Origin: Chitinophagales bacterium
GTDB lineage: Bacteria > Bacteroidota > Bacteroidia > Chitinophagales > UBA2359
Length of the DNA: 46,704 bases
NCBI GenBank assembly: GCA_020629005.1
Contig: JAHDEE010000021.1
Span: 1-46,704, forward strand
Direction: 5' to 3'
The notes beneath the pieces are model-generated. The model ran no database searches, was not told the origin of the DNA, and saw only the letters and a list, made by a program, of their open reading frames with translations. A program made the position numbers and the translations under genes. Positions 4,917 through 13,927 of the stretch are shown in pieces; position 1 is the first letter of the stretch; the number at the start of each line of letters is the position of its first letter.

Positions 4917-7337
4917 ATGACGAGCACTACCCTCACCAGGATTCTCTGGATCTTCACATCTTGTTTCCTATTCTTTAGCAGTGCTGAGGCTCAGTGTCCT
5001 GATAACCAGTCAGAATTACAAATCATTTTTAGTGCAGACAACTATCCACAGGAAATTAGCTGGACACTCAAACTACTTGCAGGATTTCAATTGGAACAAG
5101 GAGGCATAGGTGGATTTGATGGTTGTGTGCCGTCCAATACCTGTATGACCCTTACGGTGTCAGATTCATCTAATGACGGACTGAATCCAGCGGAGGGCGG
5201 AGGACTACAGGTGTACTATCAAGGAGAATTGATTGCTGACAACCCGATTTTCACATCTGATTTTTCCGTATCTATGGGATGCCCTTTGGGACTCACTTGC
5301 ACTTCTGCAGCTAGTATTGAGACAGGCCAGCATAACTTGTGGACTAATGAGTATTGGTATGCATTTGAGCCCGAGCAGCAGGGTGCCTATCAGATTAGCA
5401 CCTGTGGTTACTCAAACGCCTGCCCACTAACCATCTGGATATATGATGACTGTGCTGGTTGGGTTGCGGGATATACGCAAGCAGGTACCATCAATTTTGC
5501 TCAGCAAACTTGCGCTGGCGGACAGTCCGAGACTTCACAGATGATGAACAGTGGCGAGCGATACTACATACGTATAGGAACAGAGGGAGAGACTTGTAAC
5601 GCACACCCTTTGGTTTGGAGTCTGAGCTATCAAGGCGAGGTGGCTGGTTGTACAGACCCGGATGCCTGCAATTACAATCCTATTGCTACCATCAGCGTAC
5701 CTGAAGATTGTTTCTACAATTCCGATCCCCAGTGTTCGGGACCTGATTTGCTGGTGAACCAGGAGATACTAAAGAACACTCTGGAAATGGATGTTCTGGA
5801 TAACATTGACCAGTGTATGATACAGGAGGGTTGCCTGAATGGATATGGAGAACGAGTGATCATCCGATTTACCACTAACATTGCGAATGAAGGAGAACAG
5901 GACTACTTCATTGGAAACTCACCGAGCAATATCAATAATGGTAACGAGCTGTACGAATGGGATCCCTGTCACAACCATTGGCATTACGCCAACTATGCTG
6001 AGTATGTCTTGTTTGATGAAGCTGGTCAGAGTCTGCCACTTGGCTTCAAAATGGGCATGTGTGTACTCGATTTGTTTTGCCCTGATGGAGGTGAGCCCAA
6101 ATTCGATTGCCAAAATATGGGAATTACTGCAGGATGTTGGGACCAATACCCCTCGATGCTCGACTGCCAGTGGATTGATGTGACGGATCTTGAACCGGGG
6201 CGATACACATTGGTGGTCCGGGTCAATTGGACTCAATCGCCTGACGCCGCAGGAAGAGAAGAGATCGATTATATGAACAATTGGGCACAGGTTTGTCTTG
6301 AACTCATTGGTGATGAGGTAATTACGGATTTTGTTGTGCTGGAAGACTGCGAGCTATACGTTGATTGTGCAGGCAATCTTCTGGGTGATGCACAAATGGA
6401 CTGCACGGGCGAATGCAATGGCAGCCATCTTTTTGGAGATTTGAATAATGATGGAGCTATTGGCACAATGGATGCCATAAACTACATATACGAAGGCATA
6501 TTCTCTGATCAGCTGGAGGTGTCTGCTTGCACGGACTTGAATGATGATGGGGAAATCTCTGTAACAGATGCCATGTTGCTGATTGGTTGTCACCTGTATG
6601 AAGCGGACAGCCACGCTCATCCTGATGGCAGCAATACCAGCCATTCTCATTGCGAGTTTCCTTTTACCGTATCTAACCCCAATCAGACCAGCTTATTCTA
6701 TCTTTCTGAAGCGAATTTGGATGAGCATTATTTTGATATAAGCATTCAAAATACCGATCACTTCGTTCAAGCATACCAGTTTAGGCTGGAAGGTGTTGCG
6801 ATCGATCTTGTTGAGAATATTTATTTCGATAATGACTATCACATCAGCCTGTTTTTCAATGATGAGGGTCATATCATCGGGCTACCTGTGCAAGAAAAGG
6901 TGCTGCCAAAGAACTCCGAGCCTCTGGCCTTCCTAAGGATACATTTTGATCCTGAGTCAAGTGATACAGGAGCAGAAGCCTGTTTGACTTCAGTAAAGGC
7001 CGTAATCAATGGGAATTATGAGGAAATCAGTGGGCTAGCAGCAATAGCTTGTACGAACATTGAGACTGTTGGAACGGAAGATTTTCCGGAAATGGACTTG
7101 TCTTCTTTAGAAGTCTTCCCAAACCCTGTCTCCGCTTCAGGAAGTTTTCGTTTGGCAAATAGGCTAAAATATTATGAAAATATTCGACTATATACCTATG
7201 ACGGTCGACTTGTTGCGAAGCTTGATGCACTTAACAATGAATATACATTAGCTGGTTTGCAATTGCCCACGGGCCTGTACATAATTGATGCCATTGACCA
7301 GAATACTAGACAGAAGGCTAAATTAATAATCTTCTAA
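4917..7337 (+). CDS. Secreted lysyl-oxidase-domain protein with dockerin-like repeats and T9SS sorting domain
   Basis: An 806-residue exported protein. Residues 1-25 are a signal peptide (ILWIFTSCFLFFSSAEA). Residues 26-270 are Cys-rich and include GCTDPDACNYNP, a motif common in Bacteroidota surface proteins. Residues 276-470 match the lysyl oxidase fold: copper ligands His352, His354 and His356 in CHNHWHY, Lys378 in GFKMGMC and Tyr411 in CWDQYPSMLDCQWID. The latter two align with the human LOX Lys and Tyr that form the quinone cofactor, so an active amine oxidase is plausible. Residues 507-560 hold two dockerin-like calcium loops (GDLNNDGAIG, TDLNDDGEIS). Residues 728-806 are a type A T9SS sorting domain (VFPNPVSASGSF, GLYII). 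About 30 cysteines are present. It is divergent from the cysteine operon. The substrate is unknown. Confidence 0.85.
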   Translation: MTSTTLTRILWIFTSCFLFFSSAEAQCPDNQSELQIIFSADNYPQEISWTLKLLAGFQLEQGGIGGFDGCVPSNTCMTLTVSDSSNDGLNPAEGGGLQVYYQGELIADNPIFTSDFSVSMGCPLGLTCTSAASIETGQHNLWTNEYWYAFEPEQQGAYQISTCGYSNACPLTIWIYDDCAGWVAGYTQAGTINFAQQTCAGGQSETSQMMNSGERYYIRIGTEGETCNAHPLVWSLSYQGEVAGCTDPDACNYNPIATISVPEDCFYNSDPQCSGPDLLVNQEILKNTLEMDVLDNIDQCMIQEGCLNGYGERVIIRFTTNIANEGEQDYFIGNSPSNINNGNELYEWDPCHNHWHYANYAEYVLFDEAGQSLPLGFKMGMCVLDLFCPDGGEPKFDCQNMGITAGCWDQYPSMLDCQWIDVTDLEPGRYTLVVRVNWTQSPDAAGREEIDYMNNWAQVCLELIGDEVITDFVVLEDCELYVDCAGNLLGDAQMDCTGECNGSHLFGDLNNDGAIGTMDAINYIYEGIFSDQLEVSACTDLNDDGEISVTDAMLLIGCHLYEADSHAHPDGSNTSHSHCEFPFTVSNPNQTSLFYLSEANLDEHYFDISIQNTDHFVQAYQFRLEGVAIDLVENIYFDNDYHISLFFNDEGHIIGLPVQEKVLPKNSEPLAFLRIHFDPESSDTGAEACLTSVKAVINGNYEEISGLAAIACTNIETVGTEDFPEMDLSSLEVFPNPVSASGSFRLANRLKYYENIRLYTYDGRLVAKLDALNNEYTLAGLQLPTGLYIIDAIDQNTRQKAKLIIF

Positions 7338-7590
7338 ACTGTAGGTGAAAGAAATGCAAAAAAGCGACAGAAAATAACATAGAACATTGAAGTAAATGTA
7401 GTATATTAGCTTAATACGTAAAGCTGGCAGGTTTATTGTAACCGTTTGGAAGAGGCGCTAATCATTTTTTGCGTGTGGTTCTTAAACCTAAGCTGCTTTC
7501 AACTGTCTGTAATTAGTTAAGACCCTCTTAGGAAGTAGGATTGAGGGCAACCAAAACTAGAAAAACAATTTTAGAAAAAAATCGATATTC

Positions 7591-10458
7591 ATGAAGCTCA
7601 TTCATTACTTAGGTCTTTTTCTTTTAGGCGGCGCCCTCATCATTGGAGGATTTGGCTTCGGAGTCAACTTCAAATTTGGTAAGTGGTTCAAGAAGAAGAA
7701 GAAAAAAAATAAGACAACAGTGGCTCGGCAAAACGCTGAGCAAAAGACTTCAGAGGAATTTTCCTTTGTCGCTGGCGCAGCGGGGCCTTGTGAGGACAAT
7801 CCTCCAAGCTTTGACATCTCTTATGATTGTCATCAAAATACTGCTGGATTCAACAGTGGAACTGCTACCCTGGTTTTGACACCTACGAACTCCAATGGCA
7901 CCATGTCATTTTACAATGCTATCACAGGATACCCTGTACAGCCTGGAATCACGATGAGTCATGGTGAAGCTATTTCGGTATATGGTCTGGATGAAGAAGG
8001 ATGTAAAGCCTACTCTCAGGATATTGAGGTATTCTGCCCCACTCCTTGTGAAGCTGCTCCTGCCTCTTTCTCTATGAGTTACGACTGTAACCCTTCTGCT
8101 GATGGTTCGGCTACCCTGGTATTGGCACAGCTGAGCGGCACAGGGCAATTGAGCTACTATAATTCCATCACTGGTTTCCCGGTGCAAAATGGAATGCAGC
8201 TTGTATCCGGAAGCGAATACAATGTATATGCCTTGGATGAGGCTGGCTGTAAAGCCTTAACGCAAACCATCACAGTTGCTTGTGTCAACAATGATCCATG
8301 CGTGTTGAATCCACCGACTTTCAGCATGTTGTACTTTTGTGAGTTGGATGCAAACGGGGACTTTACAGGCGTTGCAACACTTTCTTTGGAGCAGTTGAGC
8401 GGTGATTTGCCTTTGTTCTACTATGATCAAAACACAGGAGAGCAGCTCAGTCACGGTATGACACTTAATACGGGACAAACTATTGCTGCTTTTGCTGGTG
8501 ATGCCAATGGATGTCAGACTGGCGTACTGTTTATGAATGTCGAATGTACGGCACCAGATACTGGTGGCGGTCCTGTTGATGGTGATCCTTGTGATGATGC
8601 ACCGGCAGGATTCAATATTTCCTACACTTGTCAGGAAGGGTCCGGAGGCTTTAACTCTGGAGCTGCGACCCTCCACCTTTCCAAGGTTTCAGGTCTTGGT
8701 ACCTTGTCTTACTATAATTCAGTAAGTGGATTCCCAGTACATGATGGTATGGCACTGGCTGATGGAGAAGTGCTCTCGGTATACGCCCTGGACGAAGATG
8801 GATGTAAAGCACTGACACAGACGATTTCTGTAGATTGTGAGGTTCCTTGTAACGGAAACCCATCTTCCTTTGCGATTTCCTATAACTGTGATACGACAGC
8901 AGACGGACTTTTAACTGGTACTGCTACTTTGGTTCTAGAGCAACTAAGTGGAACTGGTGTAATGTCTTACTACAATAGCGAAACAGGAATGCCTATACCA
9001 AATGGCATGTCACTAACCAATGGGCAGGTGGTAAATGTATACGGTCTTGATGAGGCATGGTGTAAAGCTAACACACAGACCATCACCGTTAGCTGTGATG
9101 CCACTGTGACAGATCCTTGTGCTTTCAATCCAGTAGATTTTGTAGCAAGCTATGTGTGTAATACTGACGGAGACGGAAATCTCAATGGGACTGCAAATCT
9201 CTATCTCGAAAAGACGGCAGGAAACGGAAGTCTGACTTACTATACAGCTGCTGACAGCCCGATTGCAAATGGTGCAGCTGCTTCAAATGGCGATTCATTC
9301 TCGATTTATGCTGTTGATGAGCAGGGATGTGTTTCTGCGACCAGAACTGTGTCGGTAGTGTGTGAAGCCATCCAAAATGACTGTGATAATGCTCCTGCAG
9401 CGTTTAATATTTCCTACACTTGTCACCTGGATGCAAATGGATATAATGCCGGAACGGCAACACTTGATCTGTCTAAAGTTTCTGGTACAGGAGACTTGAG
9501 CTACTATGATTCTGTAACAGGATTCCCGGTCATGAATGGAATCACACTTAGTCATGGTGATCAAGTAAATGTATACGCTTTGGATGAGAACTGGTGTAAA
9601 GCATTGACCCAAACGATAGAAGTTAACTGTCCGATTCCTTGTGAGGCTAATCCTGCTGCATTCTCCATCAACTACCTATGTAATACGGATGTTGACGGTA
9701 ATCCTACTGGAACTGCTGTATTGCAGTTGGTCCAATTGGGCGGAACAGGAACAATGAGCTTCTACAATTCTGTCACCGGATACCCGGTTCCAGACGGAAT
9801 GCAATTGACCGAAGGGGAGACGCTTAGCGTCTATGGTCTGGATGAAGCCTGGTGTAAGGCGCTCACTCAAACCATCGAAGTTGAATGTGAGGATGCTGAT
9901 GGTAAAGTGTTCGATGGTGGCTACAGTTCTGATCTTGAACTCACCGGTCAACTGCTCGAAACTTCTAACCTTCTGAGCTTTACCGGTAATGGTTTGGAGC
10001 AGACCTACATCCTTCAAAAATCTATAAACGGAGAACACTTCTCGACAATGACACAGGTACAGCCAGGAACGGGTGCTTTTGCGCACTTCCAGTACGCAGA
10101 TGAAGGCCTTGGGGCTGGCACCTATTACTACAGACTGGTACAGGCAGACGCTGAGGATCGCTTGAAGATTTCCAATACTGTTGTCATCCATAGAGGCTCG
10201 CTGCAACTGACGCTGAATTATATAGCACCAATGCCAGTGAGAGATATTGCTGAACTGTCTTTCACTAGCGCCACAGATTCTGAAGTGAGCATCGTTCTAT
10301 ACGATCTCATGGGAAGAATTGTGATAGAGCGGAAGTTGGCAGTACCTGCAGGACCGAGTAAGGTCGAGTTAGACCTGCAAGGTTTGAGTCCAGCCTCGTA
10401 TCTGCTAAACATTAACGATGGTGAAAACTATATCAGCCAGCTGCTGATGAAGCAATAA
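7591..10458 (+). CDS. Surface protein with eight Cys-containing repeats and T9SS sorting domain
   Basis: 955 residues. The N-terminus is a hydrophobic segment (residues 5-25) followed by an unusual basic stretch with six consecutive Lys (residues 35-40), so it may be an uncleaved anchor rather than a normal signal peptide. From about residue 65 to 770 there are eight repeats of about 85 residues, each opening with PCxxNPxxFxxSYxC and closing with VYxLDExxCKALTQTIxVxC. Most have three or more Cys, suggesting disulfide-bonded beta modules. The last 80 residues (APMPVRDIAELSF, DLMGRIV, SYLLNI) are a type A T9SS sorting domain. No catalytic motif is seen; an adhesin or matrix role is inferred. 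The 253 bases upstream hold no clear promoter. Confidence 0.8.
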   Translation: MKLIHYLGLFLLGGALIIGGFGFGVNFKFGKWFKKKKKKNKTTVARQNAEQKTSEEFSFVAGAAGPCEDNPPSFDISYDCHQNTAGFNSGTATLVLTPTNSNGTMSFYNAITGYPVQPGITMSHGEAISVYGLDEEGCKAYSQDIEVFCPTPCEAAPASFSMSYDCNPSADGSATLVLAQLSGTGQLSYYNSITGFPVQNGMQLVSGSEYNVYALDEAGCKALTQTITVACVNNDPCVLNPPTFSMLYFCELDANGDFTGVATLSLEQLSGDLPLFYYDQNTGEQLSHGMTLNTGQTIAAFAGDANGCQTGVLFMNVECTAPDTGGGPVDGDPCDDAPAGFNISYTCQEGSGGFNSGAATLHLSKVSGLGTLSYYNSVSGFPVHDGMALADGEVLSVYALDEDGCKALTQTISVDCEVPCNGNPSSFAISYNCDTTADGLLTGTATLVLEQLSGTGVMSYYNSETGMPIPNGMSLTNGQVVNVYGLDEAWCKANTQTITVSCDATVTDPCAFNPVDFVASYVCNTDGDGNLNGTANLYLEKTAGNGSLTYYTAADSPIANGAAASNGDSFSIYAVDEQGCVSATRTVSVVCEAIQNDCDNAPAAFNISYTCHLDANGYNAGTATLDLSKVSGTGDLSYYDSVTGFPVMNGITLSHGDQVNVYALDENWCKALTQTIEVNCPIPCEANPAAFSINYLCNTDVDGNPTGTAVLQLVQLGGTGTMSFYNSVTGYPVPDGMQLTEGETLSVYGLDEAWCKALTQTIEVECEDADGKVFDGGYSSDLELTGQLLETSNLLSFTGNGLEQTYILQKSINGEHFSTMTQVQPGTGAFAHFQYADEGLGAGTYYYRLVQADAEDRLKISNTVVIHRGSLQLTLNYIAPMPVRDIAELSFTSATDSEVSIVLYDLMGRIVIERKLAVPAGPSKVELDLQGLSPASYLLNINDGENYISQLLMKQ

Positions 10459-10478
10459 GCCACGCCATTCTAGAAAAG

Positions 10479-10520
10479 AAACCCCGTGTTATGTTAACAT
10501 AACACGGGGTTTTTCTTTTT
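10479..10520. terminator. Bidirectional terminator between convergent genes
   Basis: A perfect 17-bp palindrome (AAACCCCGTGTTATGTT and its complement, 10479-10512) is flanked by TTCTTTTT on the plus side and TTTTCT on the minus side. It lies between the repeat protein and the convergent methyltransferase gene. Confidence 0.85.
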
Positions 10521-10526
10521 CTAACT

Positions 10527-11315
10527 CTAAAACATGTAGAGCTTGAAATCTTCTTTGGACTTACCCTTGTGAAAGAAGCAAAGGCCCAGATGGAAAAGGT
10601 CCAGACTGAGACTGACCCTGGCATCCGCCTTAATTGCAGCCCATGCTTTCATCATTCCCTCCGACCAATATATGTCGTCAAATATGAATATGCTGTGTTC
10701 ATGAGCATACTGTAGGCAAGTTTCAAAATACTGCATAGTAGCTTTCTCGCGATGGTTCCCATCAAAAAAAACGAGATCCACATGCTGCATTTCTTCCAGA
10801 CAGGGAGATAACTGGCTTTCGAAGCTTCCAACCCTTTGCACAATGTTTTCCTGTTGCATCATATCGAAATTCGCAGCGGCCAGATCAGCCAGATTTTCCG
10901 ATCCTTCGATGGTCCAGACCTTTCCAGCGCAAGCACGAGCAAGATACATGGTGCCGACCCCAAGGCAAGTGCCCAACTCCAGCACATTTTGTGGTTTGTA
11001 GCGATCTACAATTCTGAATAGTAGCTTGCCATCACGATCAGGCGTTGATACCTTCTGATTTAGATCTTGGATCTTGCGGGTGGAGCTTTTGTTAAAAGAA
11101 GAGCCTGCTCCATAATCAGTGATGGCAATTTCTCTGGTATCCAGCTCCAGATGTGAGCGCAGACCAATAATATCTGCAAATGCATAGAATCGTCTTCTAT
11201 CACTGAGCACGGACTCGCAAAAGTCGTATACGAAAGGAGAGTGGATATAGTATTTTGTCCTGGCAGTAAGCAGGAATTGCAGATAGCGACCTGCAATTTT
11301 GAGACTATTCAGCAT
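10527..11315 (-). CDS. Class I SAM-dependent methyltransferase
   Basis: A 262-residue predicted cytosolic methyltransferase of the O-methyltransferase type. SAM motif I is LELGTCLGVGT (112-122), the acidic end of strand 2 is WTIEGSE (134-140), and LVFFDGNHRE (181-190) and FIFDDIYWSEGM (210-221) match strands 4 and 5 of the Methyltransf_24 group. The first 90 residues are family-specific and unassigned. It is the last gene of a minus-strand set of three, five bases after the oxidase gene. The acceptor substrate is unknown. Confidence 0.8.
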   Translation of the reverse strand: MLNSLKIAGRYLQFLLTARTKYYIHSPFVYDFCESVLSDRRRFYAFADIIGLRSHLELDTREIAITDYGAGSSFNKSSTRKIQDLNQKVSTPDRDGKLLFRIVDRYKPQNVLELGTCLGVGTMYLARACAGKVWTIEGSENLADLAAANFDMMQQENIVQRVGSFESQLSPCLEEMQHVDLVFFDGNHREKATMQYFETCLQYAHEHSIFIFDDIYWSEGMMKAWAAIKADARVSLSLDLFHLGLCFFHKGKSKEDFKLYMF

Positions 11316-11320
11316 ACGTT

Positions 11321-12655
11321 CTACGATACCGGAACTTGTGTTTTCACTTTCTTGTCCACCAAAAATAGCTTTCTCAGATAGGGATTCAGGAACATACCCT
11401 GCGGATCAAGCATCGTCCTAATCTGCTGAAAATCGTCCCATTTAGGGTAAAGCTCCCGCAATTCTTCACCCGAAAGAAAATGCATCTTACCCCAATGCGG
11501 TCTGCCTTGATGGTTTTTGAAGATTGCGGAGAGTGTATCAAAATAGCTTCTATATTCTTTGCCTTTGAAAACGTGCGCCGCGATATAAGCAGAGTCTCTT
11601 TGGTAAGCCGGACTGAGATAGATATCATCGCCTTTCACGAAGCGATTCTCGGTAGGGAAATGGACTTTAAATTGCTTGTCTTCAAAGACTGACTTGATCT
11701 CCAAAAATGCCTCTTTGAAATTTGCAAGAGGGATGTTGTACTCCATTTCGTTGAATTTCACCCAACGAGGCGTTGCATATACCTTATGGCTCCAGTTAAC
11801 CTTTTCTCCTTCTGACACTGCCGCACCAGAAATCTTAGCGACGGCCTTGTTTGCCATGGACACGTATTTAGCCATTCTTGCCATGCCACCAAACAGCACA
11901 TTTTCCAACAATACATCGTTAACCACATAATTGACCATGGAGTTATCCTTGACTTCTTGTTCTGTAGTATTACTGATCTTGAGTTGGGTTACATCCGTAT
12001 ATGGAAACCAATAAAACTCAAAGTTCCGATTGCTGTAAATGTGTTCATAGAGGTTGTCAAGACAGTCTTCCACACTTTCTTTCTTCTCAATGAAATGCAG
12101 TTTGTATGCGGGCAAGCACTTAACCTTATACTTCAATATCACACCAAGTGCACCCAGAGAAACCTGTGCGGCTTTAAAGATATCATGGTTCTCAGTTTCA
12201 GAACAAACGAGGATTTCTCCGTCAGCCTTCATCAAAGTAAGCTCAGTGACTTGGGTACCAAGGTTTCCGAAGGAAATTCCGGTCCCATGCGTACCTGTAG
12301 AAATTGCCCCTGCCAACGATTGCACATCGATGTCTCCCAGATTTTCCATGGCAAGGCCATTTTCGAAGAGTGCAGCATTAAAGTCTTTCAGCTTTGTACC
12401 TGCATAGACACTTACGATCCCGCTTTCTTTGTTTATCGATTCGATACCTGCAAGATTGTCGAGGGAGAGCAGCAGATCGTCGGTTTTGCACAGGCGGGTC
12501 CAGGAGTGACCACTGCCCACAACCCTGGCTACCTGACCCTTTTTAGCTGCCTTCGAAAGGTGGCTTCTCAGTTTCTCAATCGTTTTGGGTTTCTTAAACT
12601 TTGAAGGACGCGCCTTCACATTACCTCCCCAATTTTGCCAGGTTTGTGCTTTCAT
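11321..12655 (-). CDS. FAD-linked oxidoreductase, D-arabinono/L-gulono-1,4-lactone oxidase family
   Basis: A 444-residue flavoenzyme of the VAO/PCMH fold. The FAD domain (about 14-185) contains VVGSGHSW (45-52), where His50 is the position that binds FAD covalently in aldonolactone oxidases, and AGAISTGTHGTG. The C-terminal half matches the ALO domain (HWGKMHFLSGEEL, YPKWDDFQQIRTMLDPQGMFLNPYLRKL). It should oxidise a sugar lactone or alditol with O2 or a dye acceptor; the substrate cannot be fixed from sequence. No signal peptide. It follows the histidine kinase gene by six bases and precedes the methyltransferase by five. Confidence 0.85.
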   Translation of the reverse strand: MKAQTWQNWGGNVKARPSKFKKPKTIEKLRSHLSKAAKKGQVARVVGSGHSWTRLCKTDDLLLSLDNLAGIESINKESGIVSVYAGTKLKDFNAALFENGLAMENLGDIDVQSLAGAISTGTHGTGISFGNLGTQVTELTLMKADGEILVCSETENHDIFKAAQVSLGALGVILKYKVKCLPAYKLHFIEKKESVEDCLDNLYEHIYSNRNFEFYWFPYTDVTQLKISNTTEQEVKDNSMVNYVVNDVLLENVLFGGMARMAKYVSMANKAVAKISGAAVSEGEKVNWSHKVYATPRWVKFNEMEYNIPLANFKEAFLEIKSVFEDKQFKVHFPTENRFVKGDDIYLSPAYQRDSAYIAAHVFKGKEYRSYFDTLSAIFKNHQGRPHWGKMHFLSGEELRELYPKWDDFQQIRTMLDPQGMFLNPYLRKLFLVDKKVKTQVPVS

Positions 12656-12661
12656 ATTCTC

Positions 12662-13720
12662 CTAGTTAAGGTGGGTAGCAGGAGCGTTCGAACTACCCGA
12701 AATCATGTTTTGCTGCTTCTTTCTTTTGCCAAGGGCAAACCTAACGGTGAAAATACTGCCTTTCGGTAAATTATCTGCAACATTCACGGTGGCATTGTGC
12801 CACTTAGCCAATTCTCCCACTATGAAAAGACCAAGACCCGTTCCCTGAGTCTTTCGTGTATCCTCATTGCCGACTCTGTAAAACTTGTGGAAGATCTTCT
12901 TCTTGTTGGCATTGGAAATTCCGAATCCAGTGTCGCGGACGGTAAAGATTACCGCTTCCGAATTCTTTGTCAAACTGACCTTCACACTATCTCCCTGCCC
13001 CGAATATTTGATGGCATTTTCAATCAGGTTGTTGAAGATTGAAGCGATCGCCATGGGGTCGGCAACCATACGGCAACCACTTTTCACATCGTAAGTAAAT
13101 TTCCTCTTCTCAGAGAAATTATTCTCAAATTCCTGACAAATACCTATCAAAAGCTGAGAGGCATCCATTTCCACAGCGCTAAGAGATATAGACTGATTAT
13201 CCAGTCGAGCAGCAGTCAATATATTCTCAACCAAAGTCTTCAGTCTATCCACATCTTTTCTTGAATAGTCGATCAAGATGGACTTCTTATCTTCCGATAA
13301 GCCCGGGCGACTCATGGTTTCTAAGGCCAATTGAATTCCCGCAAGTGGGGATTTCAATTCATGTGTAATGGACAAGAGAAAATTGCGTTGTTGTCGATTG
13401 AGCATTAGCTCCCTTTGGAAGCCGGAATGGATGCGATACACACCCAAAATCAGGATGAGCATAAAGACCAGGCCTTCACCCGCTATCATCCAGTTGCCAC
13501 CCTTGTACCTTTCCAGGAGATATTGGAATTCGGGCGATTGCGCTAATTGTTGAGGAGACTGGTTAGAGGAATGTTGTAATTGCTCAACTTTCAGCTCAAA
13601 CACCTGCTTATTCTTTCGCACATGTAGATAAGCCCACCAGGAAAACGAGGCAAAGATGTAAAACACCAGGAAGTAAAACACGACCAGAGGCCTAAACCAT
13701 TTCAGAAAACTGTTCAGCAT
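12662..13720 (-). CDS. Membrane sensor histidine kinase
   Basis: A 352-residue two-component sensor. TM1 (about 9-30) and TM2 (about 78-96) frame a periplasmic loop of about 45 residues. HisKA follows, with His120 in LLSITHELKSPLAG, then HATPase_c: N-box IFNNLIENAIKYSG (Asn235), VRDTGFGI, KIFHKFYRVG and GTGLGLFIV. No PAS or HAMP domain was recognised. The start at 13720 (MLNSFLKWF) places TM1 at the N-terminus; the in-frame extension to 13882 adds 54 residues of non-coding character. No response regulator is adjacent. The only one in the window is at 33798. It shares a divergent upstream region with dnaK. Confidence 0.88.
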   Translation of the reverse strand: MLNSFLKWFRPLVVFYFLVFYIFASFSWWAYLHVRKNKQVFELKVEQLQHSSNQSPQQLAQSPEFQYLLERYKGGNWMIAGEGLVFMLILILGVYRIHSGFQRELMLNRQQRNFLLSITHELKSPLAGIQLALETMSRPGLSEDKKSILIDYSRKDVDRLKTLVENILTAARLDNQSISLSAVEMDASQLLIGICQEFENNFSEKRKFTYDVKSGCRMVADPMAIASIFNNLIENAIKYSGQGDSVKVSLTKNSEAVIFTVRDTGFGISNANKKKIFHKFYRVGNEDTRKTQGTGLGLFIVGELAKWHNATVNVADNLPKGSIFTVRFALGKRKKQQNMISGSSNAPATHLN

Positions 13721-13927
13721 CCATCTATTTTTACCTGATTCGCAGAGGACAAATGGGGCAGTGTGTGGCAGTCTCCTGCCTTTTTGACATACAAAGCTGC
13801 CTTTTTTTGTTGATAAGCTGGCAAAATCTGCCGCAAATTGACCTTTTGGCATCAAAAAATGCCTTGGCATAAGTATTGACAAAGTACAGGTACAACGAAG
13901 AAATTAAAAACTAAATCATAAAAAGCA

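Noticed and set aside
13721-13882. N-terminal extension of the histidine kinase by 54 residues
   Set aside because: It would place non-membrane, non-conserved sequence before TM1 and lies in the divergent regulatory region shared with dnaK.
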